A stretch of DNA of 64,000 nucleotides from Streptomyces sp. TLI_053 (lineage in GTDB: Bacteria > Actinomycetota > Actinomycetes > Streptomycetales > Streptomycetaceae), in NCBI RefSeq assembly GCF_900105395.1, contig NZ_LT629775.1, positions 6,413,501 through 6,477,500 of the forward strand. The letters are read 5' to 3'. Positions 34,780 through 43,252 of this stretch are shown here, one piece after another. The notes under the pieces are model-generated. The model worked only from the letters and a program-made list of their open reading frames with translations. It was not told the DNA's origin and made no database searches. Positions within the stretch are counted from its first letter, which is position 1, and each line of letters begins with the position of its first letter. The position numbers were made by a program, and so were the translations under genes.

Positions 34780-35481
34780 CTACAGCGCGGCCAGCTCCAC
34801 CACCCGCGGCGGCAGCTCGCAGACCGCCGCGACGGCCGCGCCGTGCGACTCGTCGGCCCAGTCGAGCAGCTCCAGGTCCTCGAACCGCCCGAGCAGCGGA
34901 CGGTCGCCGGGCAGGTCGAGCGGCAGCCCGGAGAGGTCGACGGCGGCGAGGCCGTCCAGGGTGGTCCGGCCGACCTTGATCAGGGCCTCCTTGCGGACCC
35001 AGAGGCGCAGGAAGGCGCGCGCCGGGTCGTTGTGCGCCCGGACCTGCCGCAGCTCCTCCTCGGCGAGCACCCGGGGGGCGACGTCGAGCAGGGTGCCGCC
35101 CCGGTCGGTGAGCTCGACGTCGACGCCGATCGGGGCGTGCGCGGCGGCGGCGGCGACCACGCCCTTGGTGTGCGAGAGGCTGACCGAGATACCGGGGTGC
35201 TCGGGCAGGTAGGGCTTGCCGTGGTCGCCCTTGCCGCAGTCGGGGCAGTGCTGCGCGAGCGTCAGCGAGGCCGCCGGGACACCGAGCAGCCGGGCGGCGC
35301 AGAGCCGGACCAGGACGTGTCCGGCGGTGAAGTCGGCCCGCCCGGACTCGTACCGGAAGCGGGCGGCGCGCTCCTTCTCGACGGCGGTGAGCAGGTGCTC
35401 GCCGGCCTCGGGGTGGCGCAGCACGTCGGCGCTCGCGGCGACGGTGGCGATCGCGTCGGAAGTCATGCGCGCGGAAGTCAT
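34780..35481 (-). CDS. 4'-phosphopantetheinyl transferase (Sfp-type)
   Basis: A 233-residue Sfp/EntD-type enzyme. Mg2+ and CoA motifs are present: SVSLSHTKG, IGVDVE around residue 117, and WVRKEALIK around 160. It transfers phosphopantetheine from CoA to carrier proteins of PKS, NRPS or fatty-acid synthases. A cysteine pair (HCPDCGKGDHGKPYL) precedes the core, as in several actinomycete PPTases. ATG 35481 and ATG 35466 are both possible. No carrier-protein gene is in this window, so it is probably a stand-alone, genome-wide enzyme. Confidence 0.9.
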   Translation of the reverse strand: MTSARMTSDAIATVAASADVLRHPEAGEHLLTAVEKERAARFRYESGRADFTAGHVLVRLCAARLLGVPAASLTLAQHCPDCGKGDHGKPYLPEHPGISVSLSHTKGVVAAAAAHAPIGVDVELTDRGGTLLDVAPRVLAEEELRQVRAHNDPARAFLRLWVRKEALIKVGRTTLDGLAAVDLSGLPLDLPGDRPLLGRFEDLELLDWADESHGAAVAAVCELPPRVVELAAL

Positions 35482-35662
35482 GCCCCCAACCTAGCGGGGC
35501 CGGGCCCGGGCCGGGAGAACACGGTCGGTTCGCCCGGGCGGGGGATTTTCGGCTCGAAGCTGATGGTCTGTAGGGTATGGATAGTCCGATTTGGTATCGG
35601 ATATCACGAATCTCTGGATTCTCTGGAAATCTCCAGGAATGATCCAGGATCAACTGGAACCC

Positions 35663-35689
35663 GGCAGGTGCTGCTCCACCTGCCTTTTT
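35663..35689 (+). terminator. T-tract terminator inside the leader of the choice-of-anchor A gene
   Basis: Seven-bp arms (35663-35669 and 35678-35684) around an 8-base loop, followed by five T. It ends only 23 bp before the start codon at 35712. A classic intrinsic terminator this close to a start, in an unusually AT-rich leader (35560-35690), suggests transcription attenuation or the expression platform of an RNA switch. Confidence 0.65.
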
Positions 35690-35711
35690 CGCTGTGCGGA
35701 GGAATGTGCCG

Positions 35712-37247
35712 ATGGGTCAGGATCAGGGAACCGGTGCGCCGGGACACACGAGAACCGCCGTGAAGCGTCAGTCGTCCCCCCAGGGGCGGACGACCGTCCG
35801 GGTCGCGGTGGCGACCGCCGTCGCGGTACTGCCGCTGGCGGCGGTACTGACGGTGGGTTCGGCTGCGCCGCTGGCCCCGCCGCTGGGTGCCTGCACCGGG
35901 CCGGACTGCCCGGCGACCTGGCCGGAGCCGAACAACGGCGACTTCACCGGGCGGGACGCCACGATCAACGTCTTCACGGGCGGCAACTTCACCGTCAACG
36001 GCCGGGCGGCCGAGGCCGGGGGCAAGATCGTCACGCTCGGGAACCTGACCGTCGACAAGAACGGCGGCGGCATCTACAACATGGGCGTGGTCGGCGTCGG
36101 CTCGCGCGTGGTGCCGCCGAACGGCAGCGACTTCGTCACCACCGGCGGCAACGTCGACGCCGTGACCGGCAACAGCATCCTGATCGGCGGCAGCGACTCG
36201 AAGGGTCCGGCCTTCGGCAACCTGCGCCACGCGGGCACCGTCACCGGCACCGTCAGCATCGACCCCACCGGTGAGTCGATCGCGGACCCGAACGCCGCCG
36301 CGCCCTACCAGACCGTGCTGACCCAGATCGAGGAGGTCTCCGACTGCGTCGGGCGGGCCGCCGCCACCGGCACCGTCGCGGTCACCTCCAGCGAGGCCAC
36401 GTTCACCGGTGACGGGACCAGCATGAAGCAGGTCTTCAACGTCTCCCAGAATCTTGCCTCGCCGACCGGCGGGCAGATCGGCCTGGTCTTCGCCAACATC
36501 CCGGCCGGCGCCACCGTCGTGGTGAACATGCTCGGGGACAGCCCGATCATCAACACCTACACGGGGACCGGCCTGGCGGGGGACCAGACCACCGACATGC
36601 GGTCGAAGCTGATGTACAACTTCCCGACCGCCACCAACGCGCAGATCCTCGGCAGCGCGCAGTTCCAGGGCTCGGTGCTGGCGGGCAACCCGGGCGGCAC
36701 GACGACCATCTCCCAGCCGGGCATGAACGGGCGGGTGTACCTCGCGGGCAACCTGATCCACACGGGGACGGGCGGGTACGAGCTCCACAGCTACCCGTTC
36801 GACGGCGACCTGCCGGAGTGCGACGTCACGCCGAGCCCCTCGCCCACCTCGCCGTCGCCCTCGCCGACCTCCCCGACGCCGACCCCGACCGAGACCACCA
36901 CCTCCCCGGCGCCGACCTCGCCGACGCCCACCACGACGTCCCCGACCCCGACCCCGACCCCGACCTCGCCGACGCCGACCACCAGCTCGGCCGTGCCGAC
37001 CACCCCGACCACCTCGCCCAGCTCCTCCAGTGCGGCGCCCACCAGCCACGGCCCGTCGAGCCACGGTCCGAGCAGCCACGGTCCGACCGGTCACCACCCC
37101 GGGCCCACCCACGGCGGCGGGGGCGGCCAGCTGCCCTCCACCGGCGCGGGCAACGCCCCGGTGGTCTTCGGTCTGGCCGGCGCGGGTCTGCTCGCTCTCG
37201 GCGGCCTCGCCGTGCTGGCCGCCCGTCGCCGCGGCCGCCACAGCTAG
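35712..37247 (+). CDS. Choice-of-anchor A family surface protein with LPxTG-like sortase signal
   Basis: A 511-residue exported protein. A long signal sequence (hydrophobic residues about 30-50) precedes a choice-of-anchor A domain (residues 70-365), with GDFTGRDATINVFTGGNF near its start and QFQGSVLAGNP near its end. Then come about 90 residues of Pro/Thr/Ser linker, a Gly-rich patch, LPSTG, a hydrophobic helix and a basic tail, which form a sortase sorting signal. It should be anchored to peptidoglycan. ATG 35712 follows GGAGG by 9 bases; GTG 35706 is possible. Its last 4 bases overlap the end of the convergent TetR gene. Confidence 0.85.
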   Translation: MGQDQGTGAPGHTRTAVKRQSSPQGRTTVRVAVATAVAVLPLAAVLTVGSAAPLAPPLGACTGPDCPATWPEPNNGDFTGRDATINVFTGGNFTVNGRAAEAGGKIVTLGNLTVDKNGGGIYNMGVVGVGSRVVPPNGSDFVTTGGNVDAVTGNSILIGGSDSKGPAFGNLRHAGTVTGTVSIDPTGESIADPNAAAPYQTVLTQIEEVSDCVGRAAATGTVAVTSSEATFTGDGTSMKQVFNVSQNLASPTGGQIGLVFANIPAGATVVVNMLGDSPIINTYTGTGLAGDQTTDMRSKLMYNFPTATNAQILGSAQFQGSVLAGNPGGTTTISQPGMNGRVYLAGNLIHTGTGGYELHSYPFDGDLPECDVTPSPSPTSPSPSPTSPTPTPTETTTSPAPTSPTPTTTSPTPTPTPTSPTPTTSSAVPTTPTTSPSSSSAAPTSHGPSSHGPSSHGPTGHHPGPTHGGGGGQLPSTGAGNAPVVFGLAGAGLLALGGLAVLAARRRGRHS

Positions 37248-37966
37248 CGCCCCCTCGCGGCGCTCTCCCGGGCCGCCCGGTCACTCCGACCGGGCGGCCC
37301 CGTGCGTGCTCCCGTGCCGCGCGGTTCGGCCCCCGGCCCGGCCCGGCCCGGCCAGTCGTCGAGGCCCGCCGCCAGCAGGCCGAAGGCCGCCGTGACCGCG
37401 GCCACGACCCGGGTCCGGACGGCGTCCACCGGTTCGCCCGCCACCATGCCCCGGCGGACCTCCGCCAGCGCCGCCCGGTGCCCCCCGGCCAGCGCGCCCG
37501 CCACCAGCCGGGGCAGCGGATCGCCGGGCGGGGTGCCGGCCTCCTCGGCCAGCGCCCCGGCCAGTGCCTCCTCGGCGCGCTCGCCGAGGTCGAGCAGCCG
37601 GGTCCGCAGCGCCGGACTGTCCTCGATCGTCCGCCAGAACGCCGCGGCCCGCGGGTCCAGCCCGTAGGTGGGCTCGGTCGCGTCCAGCCCGGCGAGCAGC
37701 TCCGTCCGGACGGCGTCCACGGGGGAGGTGCCGGGCGGCCGCTCGCGCACGACCAGGGCCAGCCGGGCGACCACCTCCTCCTGCCGGTCGAAGAAGAGGT
37801 CCTCCTTGGTCGGGAAGTAGTTGAAGACCGTGTTGACGGCCACGCCGGCGGCCCGGGCCACCTCGGCCACCGTGACCCGTTCGAACCCGTGCTCGGCGAA
37901 CAGCGCGGTCGCGGTGTCGGCGAGCAGGGTCCGGGTCTGCCGCTTCTTCTCCTCGCGAAGTCCCAT
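37244..37966 (-). CDS. TetR-family transcriptional regulator
   Basis: A 240-residue TetR protein. The HTH lies at residues 10-55 (QTRTLLADTATALFAEHGFE, GVAVNTVFNYFPTKEDLF). ATG 37966 is preferred; TTG 37990 would extend it into the divergent promoter region. The C-terminus is Pro/Gly/Arg-rich. The 64-bp space to the divergent glycoside-hydrolase-like gene has two CACCAA repeats 16 bp apart. It may control that gene and itself. Confidence 0.82.
   Translation of the reverse strand: MGLREEKKRQTRTLLADTATALFAEHGFERVTVAEVARAAGVAVNTVFNYFPTKEDLFFDRQEEVVARLALVVRERPPGTSPVDAVRTELLAGLDATEPTYGLDPRAAAFWRTIEDSPALRTRLLDLGERAEEALAGALAEEAGTPPGDPLPRLVAGALAGGHRAALAEVRRGMVAGEPVDAVRTRVVAAVTAAFGLLAAGLDDWPGRAGPGAEPRGTGARTGPPGRSDRAARESAARGR
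37270..37300 (+). terminator. Terminator of the choice-of-anchor A gene inside the TetR coding end
   Basis: Perfect 13-bp arms (37270-37282 and 37288-37300) around a 5-base loop. It lies within the 3' end of the convergent TetR gene. Confidence 0.6.
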
Positions 37967-38029
37967 ACGGGAATCATAGTGCCGCACCAAACTTGCAGTG
38001 ACACCAATAATTTCGGCTACGGTGGAGCC

Positions 38030-39001
38030 ATGACCTTCACCTTCGGCGTCTACCCCGGCGGCCTGCTCGGCGACGAGAGCGGCGTGATCACCCCCGTCAG
38101 CCCGGACGACCCGGCGCGGATCACCGCCGCGCTGCGCGAACTCCAGGGCACCGCACCGACCCTGCTGGTCCGCGCCTACCGCTCGTACCCGCCCGGCCCG
38201 GGCCTGCCGCCCACCCCGGCCGAGCCGGAGCGGTACCTCGGCGAGGGGCGCCGGCTCGACCTGGTGCTCCAGTACCGCGGTCCCGGCGACCGGCCGGACG
38301 GCTGGACCGACTTCGTCCGGGACGCGGTCCGCACCGGGGGCGGACGGATCGGCACCCTGCAGATCTGCGAGGAGCCGAACGTCGACTCACCGGTGCTCGA
38401 CGGCTCCGCCCCGGGCGTCCTGCGGGCGCTGGTCGACGGGGTGGTCGCGGCCAAGGAGGAGGCGCTCGCCCTCGGCCTGGGTCTCGCGGTGGGGTTCAAC
38501 GCGGCCTTCAGCCCGGACCCGGCCGAGCCGTTCTGGTCCGCGCTCGGCGAGCTGGCCGACGAGCGGTTCCACCGCGCGCTGGACTACGTCGGCCTGGACT
38601 TCTTCCCGGACGTCTTCCGCCTCGTCCCGGCCGAGCGGCTCGGGGCGGCGGTCGCGGCGGTGCTCACCGGCTTCCGGCGGGAGGTCGTGGTCCGGGCCGG
38701 GATCGGGGCGGCGGTGCCGGTCAGGGTGTGCGAGCACGGCTGGCCGACCGGCCCGGACCGCCCCGAGCAGCGGCAGGCGGAAGTGGTCGAGGAGGTGGTC
38801 CGGACGGTGGCCGGGCTCGCCGGGGAGCTGAACCTCACCGGCTACAGCCACTTCGGCCTGCGCGACGCGGACAGCGCGGGGCCGGGCCTGTTCCATCATT
38901 TCGGCCTGCTCCGCGACGACTACACCCCCAAGCCGGCCTTCGCCGTCTACGGGCGGCTGGTCCAGGAGCTGACGGGCCCCGTGACGCGAACGGCGCTGTG
39001 A
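38030..39001 (+). CDS. Glycoside-hydrolase-like TIM-barrel protein
   Basis: A 323-residue protein with no signal peptide. Two acidic motifs at barrel-strand ends look like the acid/base and nucleophile of clan GH-A enzymes: LQICEEPNVDS around residue 117, and VRVCEHGWPTG around 244, similar to the EPN and ExGWP patterns. DYVGLDFFPDVF lies between. The natural substrate is unknown and it may be intracellular. ATG 38030 follows GGTGGA. It is divergent from the TetR gene and is followed by a strong terminator. Confidence 0.6.
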   Translation: MTFTFGVYPGGLLGDESGVITPVSPDDPARITAALRELQGTAPTLLVRAYRSYPPGPGLPPTPAEPERYLGEGRRLDLVLQYRGPGDRPDGWTDFVRDAVRTGGGRIGTLQICEEPNVDSPVLDGSAPGVLRALVDGVVAAKEEALALGLGLAVGFNAAFSPDPAEPFWSALGELADERFHRALDYVGLDFFPDVFRLVPAERLGAAVAAVLTGFRREVVVRAGIGAAVPVRVCEHGWPTGPDRPEQRQAEVVEEVVRTVAGLAGELNLTGYSHFGLRDADSAGPGLFHHFGLLRDDYTPKPAFAVYGRLVQELTGPVTRTAL

Positions 39002-39024
39002 CGCGAACGGCGCCGTGACGCCAA

Positions 39025-39057
39025 CGGTCCCGCACCCGGAACCCGGGTGCGGGACCG
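39025..39057. terminator. Bidirectional terminator between the TIM-barrel gene and the atpF-like gene
   Basis: Perfect 15-bp arms (39025-39039 and 39043-39057) with a 3-base loop, between two convergent genes. Confidence 0.75.
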
Positions 39058-39070
39058 CCGCGGTGTCGGC

Positions 39071-39583
39071 TCAGCGTTCCTCGGTGGTGGGCCGGTCGAA
39101 GAAGCGTTCCACCGTGCGGCGCTCGGCGGAGACAGCCGCCACCGACTCGCCGACCACTCGGCCGGCCAACTCGGTGGCCAGCCGCCCGACGTCCTCCCGG
39201 AGCGCCGCCTCCGCGAACGCCCGGTCCACGGCGAGCCGCGCGTCGGCCTCGGCGAGCAGCAGATCGCGCTCGCGCAGGCCCTCCTCGCGGGCCGCCGCGA
39301 CGGCCGCCGCGCCTTCCTCGGCGGCCTGCTGCCGGATCCGCGCCGCCTCGTGCCGCGCCGCCGCCAGCTCCTGCCGGTACTCGTCCAGCGTCCGCTCGGC
39401 CTCGGCGACCGTGGCGGCCGCCCGCTCCAGTCGGCCCTCGGTGGCGTCGTGCCGCTCGGCGAGCACCCGCTCGACCCGCGGCAGTACCACCCGGCCGAGG
39501 GTCAGGAGCACCAGGAAGAAGAAGGCCAGTCCCAGGACGAGTTCAGCGGGCTCGGGCTTCAGCGGTCCGAGTTCCAGGTCCAT
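39071..39583 (-). CDS. Orphan ATP synthase F0 subunit b-like protein
   Basis: A 170-residue protein with the layout of AtpF: one N-terminal membrane helix (LVLGLAFFFLVLLTLGRVVLP, residues 14-34) followed by a long Ala/Glu/Arg-rich coiled coil (40-140) and a short C-terminal region (VGESVAAVSAERR). In F-type ATP synthase, subunit b links F0 to F1. No other atp gene is nearby, whereas streptomycetes keep the atp genes together. It is therefore a paralogue outside the operon. ATG 39583 follows a strong GAAGGAGG. Its role is unknown. Confidence 0.72.
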   Translation of the reverse strand: MDLELGPLKPEPAELVLGLAFFFLVLLTLGRVVLPRVERVLAERHDATEGRLERAAATVAEAERTLDEYRQELAAARHEAARIRQQAAEEGAAAVAAAREEGLRERDLLLAEADARLAVDRAFAEAALREDVGRLATELAGRVVGESVAAVSAERRTVERFFDRPTTEER

Positions 39584-39682
39584 GCGACCCTCCTTCGAGC
39601 TGACGATCGGTCAAGGAGGATCTTTTCCGGGCGGATCGAGGGCGAACCGCTCCGGCGCTGTGGGGCGTGTCACCCCGGCGGC

Positions 39683-40909
39683 TCAGGTCACCTCGCCGCG
39701 GCGGGCGAAGCGCTCGTCCTTCCACTCGCCACTCGCCAGCACCTCGGCGAGGTGCCGCGCGGCGTCCCACACCTCCGTGTGGGAGAGGTAGAGCGGGGTG
39801 AAGCCGAAGCGCATGAGGTCCGGCGCGCGGAAGTCCCCGATCACCCCGCGGGCGATCAGCGCCTGCACCACCGGGTACCCGTCGGCGTGCCGCAGTGCCA
39901 CCTGGCTGCCGCGCCGCCCGTGCTCGCGCGGGGTGACCACCTCGATCCCCTCGAGGTCCTCCACCAGGGCGATGAACAGATCGGTCAGCGCCAGGCTCTT
40001 CGCCCGGACGGCGTCCCGGTCCGCCCGCTCCCAGATGTCCAGCGAGGACTCCAGCGCGGCCTGGCCGAGCAGCGACGGCGAGCTGGTGAGGAAGCGGCCG
40101 ATGCCGTCCTTGGGCTCGTAGCCGGGCTCGAAGGCGAACGGGCGGGCGTGCCCGAACCAGCCGCTCAGCGGCTGCAGCGGCCCGGCCGCCAGGTGCCGCT
40201 CGGCGACGTAGAGGAAGGCCGGCGAACCGGGGCCGCCGTTCAGGTACTTGTAGGTGCAGCCGACCGCGAAGTCCGCCCCGCTCGCGCCGAGTTCGACCGG
40301 CAGTGCGCCCACCGAGTGGCAGACGTCCCAGATCATCAGCGCCCCGGCGGCCCGCGCCCGGGCGGTGATCCCGGGCATGTCGAGGAGTTCACCGGTCCGG
40401 TAGTCGACGTGCGAGAGCACGACCGCGGCCACGTCCCCGTCCAGGTGCGCGTCCAGCTCGGCCGGGTCGACCAGCAGGCTGCGGGCGCCGGGGACCAGCC
40501 CGGTCACGCCCTCGGCGATGTAGAGGTCGGTGGGGAACGCGGCCCGGTCGCCGAGCACGGTGGAACGGCCCGGCCGCAGTCGCAGCGCCGCCGCCAGCAC
40601 CTTGAAGAGGTTCACCGAGGTGGTGTCGCAGACCACCAGCTCCTCGGGCGCGGCGCCGACCAGCGGGGCGATCCGCCGGCCCAGCCGGTACGGCTGCTCG
40701 AACCAGCCCGCGTCGTTCCAGCTGCGGATCAGCTCCCGGCCCCACTCCTCCTCGACCACGGTCCGCACCCGCTCGGGGGTGCGGACCGGCAGCGCGCCGA
40801 GCGAGTTGCCGTCCAGGTAGATCACCCCCGGCGGCAGGGAGAACTCCCCGCGGAACGCCGCCAGCGGGTCGGCGGCGTCCAGCGCCGCGCACTCCTCGCG
40901 AGTGATCAT
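39683..40909 (-). CDS. kynU: Kynureninase
   Basis: A 408-residue PLP enzyme of aspartate aminotransferase fold type. It shows the N-terminal YLDGNSLGALP, the PLP-lysine segment VGCTYKYLNGGPGSPAFLYV, WDVCHSVGALPVEL, and SGWFGHARPFAF. It cleaves L-kynurenine to anthranilate and alanine (or 3-hydroxykynurenine to 3-hydroxyanthranilate) in tryptophan catabolism. It lies 106 bp downstream of the tryptophan dioxygenase gene on the same strand. Kynurenine formamidase, the intermediate step, is not in the window. Confidence 0.93.
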   Translation of the reverse strand: MITREECAALDAADPLAAFRGEFSLPPGVIYLDGNSLGALPVRTPERVRTVVEEEWGRELIRSWNDAGWFEQPYRLGRRIAPLVGAAPEELVVCDTTSVNLFKVLAAALRLRPGRSTVLGDRAAFPTDLYIAEGVTGLVPGARSLLVDPAELDAHLDGDVAAVVLSHVDYRTGELLDMPGITARARAAGALMIWDVCHSVGALPVELGASGADFAVGCTYKYLNGGPGSPAFLYVAERHLAAGPLQPLSGWFGHARPFAFEPGYEPKDGIGRFLTSSPSLLGQAALESSLDIWERADRDAVRAKSLALTDLFIALVEDLEGIEVVTPREHGRRGSQVALRHADGYPVVQALIARGVIGDFRAPDLMRFGFTPLYLSHTEVWDAARHLAEVLASGEWKDERFARRGEVT

Positions 40910-41015
40910 GCCCTGCCCTTTCCCGTTCCTCGTCCGTGTCCGCGGCGTCCCGCCCGCGGCCCGCGGGGGTCCGCGCCGTTCGGCGTCCCCCCGGTTCCTG
41001 CCCGGCCGGTGCCGG

Positions 41016-41846
41016 TCACATCCCGTCCCGGATCTCCCAGAGTTCGGGGAAGACGTCCTGCTCGGCGGAGCGGCGCAGCCAGCTCAGGCCGCTGGAGCCG
41101 CCCGAGCCGGGCTTGGCGCCCATCGCCCGCTTGACCGCCATCAGGTGGCGGTGGCGCCAGCGGGTCACCCGCTCGGCGACGTCCAGCAGTGCCTCGGCCA
41201 GCGGCCGCAGCTCGGCGTACCCGTCCTCGGCGTAGACCCGCCGCCAGGCCGCGGCCACGGCCTCGTCGCTCTGGTGGCGCCGCTCGGACACGGTGTCCGG
41301 CAGCTCCAGGCCGCGCCGGGCCAGCAGCGCCAGCGCGTCGTCGTACAGACCGGGGGAGCGCAGCACCTCGGTCAGCTCGGCGAGCGCGGCCGGGCTGTCG
41401 TCGTACATCCGCAGCAGCGCGGCGTTCTTGTTGCCGAGCAGGAACTCCAGGTGCACGAAGGCCGAGGACTGGAAGCCCGAGGCCTCGCCGAACACCGAGC
41501 GGAAGGAGTTGAACTCCTGCGGGGTCATCGTGGCCAGCAGGTCCCAGGACTCCGTCAGCACGTCCTGGACGTGGGTGCCCCGGCGCAGCGCGGCCAGTGC
41601 GCCCGGCAGGTCGTCCGCGCGCAGCGCCCGCTGGGCGAGTGTCCACTCGTGCCGCAGCAGGCCGAACAGCAGCTCCATCACCTGGGTGGTGACGATGAAC
41701 GACAGCTCGGCCGGGGCCTCGCTGAGCGGGTGCTGCAGGCTGTGCAGTTCGTCCAGCCGGGCGTAGCGCGCGTACGGGGTGCCCCGGACCGGCTCCCCGG
41801 TCCGTCCGAACGACAGGTTGGGCTTCTCCACCGTGTCGTGCCCCAT
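41016..41846 (-). CDS. kynA: Tryptophan 2,3-dioxygenase
   Basis: A 276-residue haem enzyme of the TDO family. Typical segments are YARYARLDELHSLQHPLS near the start, HDE-type helices with LSFIVTTQVMELLFGLLRHEW, the FNSFRSVFGEASGFQSS motif, and WRHRHLMAVKRAMGAKPGSGGSSGLSWL, which carries the haem-ligand histidine. It opens L-tryptophan to N-formylkynurenine using O2. ATG 41846 follows GGAGGG. It heads the kynurenine operon and is divergent from an Lrp-type regulator. Confidence 0.95.
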   Translation of the reverse strand: MGHDTVEKPNLSFGRTGEPVRGTPYARYARLDELHSLQHPLSEAPAELSFIVTTQVMELLFGLLRHEWTLAQRALRADDLPGALAALRRGTHVQDVLTESWDLLATMTPQEFNSFRSVFGEASGFQSSAFVHLEFLLGNKNAALLRMYDDSPAALAELTEVLRSPGLYDDALALLARRGLELPDTVSERRHQSDEAVAAAWRRVYAEDGYAELRPLAEALLDVAERVTRWRHRHLMAVKRAMGAKPGSGGSSGLSWLRRSAEQDVFPELWEIRDGM

Positions 41847-42092
41847 ACCGATCCCTCCTGAAGTCACCGGCGGCGGGACCACCGGACGGGCCCGGGATCC
41901 GGTCCCGTCGCCCCGGTCCTCGCCGGGGCCCCATTGTGCGGTGGCCCGGTCCCGCATTTGAATGGGCGGCGGGCACGGCAACGCCGGTCGCGCCTGTCGT
42001 ACAAGAGGTGTTTTCCTGATCCTCTTCACGATCGCAAAGCGGTGGGATCCGGCCAACCGGAGGACACCCGCACACACCCTCGGGAGCCCGCC

Positions 42093-42527
42093 GTGGACAC
42101 CGTCGACCGCCGACTGCTGGCCGAGCTGCAGGCCGATGCCCGCCTCTCCTACAACGAACTCTCGCGCCGGGTGAGCCTCTCCGCACCCGCCGTGGCCGAA
42201 CGGGTCCGGAGGCTGGAGGCCGACGGGGTGATCGCCGGCTACCACGCCCACGTCGACCTCACCCGGGCCGGCCTGCCGATCACCGCGCTGGTGCAGATCC
42301 AGTGCTACGGTCCGCGCTGCGTGCTCCGCGACCCGGAGGTGGCCGGGTGGCCGGAGGTGCTCCAGCTGCACCGGGTGACCGGCGGAGCCTGCTGCGCCCT
42401 GCTGGTGGCCGTTCCCGCGATGGCCGATTTCGAGGCCCTGATCGACCGCCTCGGCGCCTACGGCCAGCCGGCCAGCTCGATGATCCTCTCCAGCCCGGTG
42501 CCCTGGCGGCCGGTGGTCGTGCCGTGA
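42093..42527 (+). CDS. Lrp/AsnC-type regulator of the kynurenine genes
   Basis: A 144-residue Lrp-family protein. The HTH lies at residues 3-50 (DRRLLAELQADARLSYNELSRRV, SAPAVAERVRRLEADG) and the RAM ligand-binding domain follows. GTG 42093 follows GGGAG. It is divergent from the TDO/kynureninase operon, the standard position of a KynR-like tryptophan or kynurenine sensor. The shared intergenic DNA has 6-bp arms at 42003-42008 and 42021-42026 that could be part of its binding site. The control role is inferred. Confidence 0.82.
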   Translation: MDTVDRRLLAELQADARLSYNELSRRVSLSAPAVAERVRRLEADGVIAGYHAHVDLTRAGLPITALVQIQCYGPRCVLRDPEVAGWPEVLQLHRVTGGACCALLVAVPAMADFEALIDRLGAYGQPASSMILSSPVPWRPVVVP

Positions 42528-42624
42528 CCGGTGGTCGTGCGGTGACCGGTGGTCGTGCGGTGATCGACGGAAACGCCGTGACCGGCGGTCGTGCCGTGAC
42601 CGGCGGAAGTCCCGTGACCGGTGG
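42524..42624 (+). repeat. 18-bp tandem repeats after the Lrp gene
   Basis: Units of the form gtgaccggYggtcgtgcS start at 42524, 42542, 42560 (diverged), 42578, 42596 and 42614 (partial). The array begins in the last codons of the Lrp gene and fills the gap to the next gene. The 18-bp period equals that of the array at 27.2 kb. Confidence 0.8.
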
Positions 42625-42668
42625 ACAACCGGCGCGGACGGGGTGCCGCGCGCTATAGGTTCCTGCCC

Positions 42669-43211
42669 ATGCCGAACGACCGTCACATCCTGCTGCTCCC
42701 GGGCAGCCTGCGCACCGGGTCCGTCAACGAGACGGTGCTGCGCACCGCCGCCGTCGTGGCGCTGGCCACCGAGGGCGTCGCGACCACCTACTACACCGGG
42801 CTGGCCGGGCTGCCGCACTTCAACCCGGACCTCGACACCGATCCGCTGCCGGAGCCGGTCACCGCGCTGCGCGAGGCCGTGGAGGCCGCCGACGCGCTGC
42901 TGATCTGCGCGCCCGAGTACGCCGGGACCCTGCCGGGCAGCTTCAAGAACCTGCTGGACTGGACGGTCGGCGGGATGGAGATCGTGGACAAGCCAGCCGC
43001 CTGGATCAACGCCGCCGGGCCCGGGCGGGGCCTGGGTGCGGAGGAGGCGCTGCGCACCGTGCTCGGGTACACCGGGGCGGCCGTGGTGGAGGCGGCCTGC
43101 GTCCGGCTGCCGCTGGCGCGCGGGGACGTCGGCGCGGACGGACTGGTCGCCGACCCGCTGGTGCGCGACCGGATCGCGGAGGCGCTGGTCCGGCTGGCCG
43201 CGGCGGTCTGA
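42669..43211 (+). CDS. NADPH-dependent FMN reductase family protein
   Basis: A 180-residue flavodoxin-like protein. LLLPGSLRTGSVNETVLR near the N-terminus is the FMN phosphate-binding loop, and APEYAGTLPGSFKNLLDW the second flavin-contact motif. Such enzymes reduce FMN, azo dyes, quinones or chromate with NAD(P)H in the cytoplasm. ATG 42669. It is convergent with the MarC gene, with a palindromic hairpin between them. Confidence 0.88.
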   Translation: MPNDRHILLLPGSLRTGSVNETVLRTAAVVALATEGVATTYYTGLAGLPHFNPDLDTDPLPEPVTALREAVEAADALLICAPEYAGTLPGSFKNLLDWTVGGMEIVDKPAAWINAAGPGRGLGAEEALRTVLGYTGAAVVEAACVRLPLARGDVGADGLVADPLVRDRIAEALVRLAAAV

Positions 43212-43213
43212 GC

Positions 43214-43235
43214 GGCCGGGCCCGCGGGCCCGGCC
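43214..43235. terminator. 22-bp palindrome between convergent genes
   Basis: The sequence 43214-43235 is an exact palindrome of G/C only, able to form a stem with a very small loop. Its position between convergent genes fits a bidirectional terminator. Confidence 0.55.
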
Positions 43236-43252
43236 CTGTACCGGCGGGCGGT

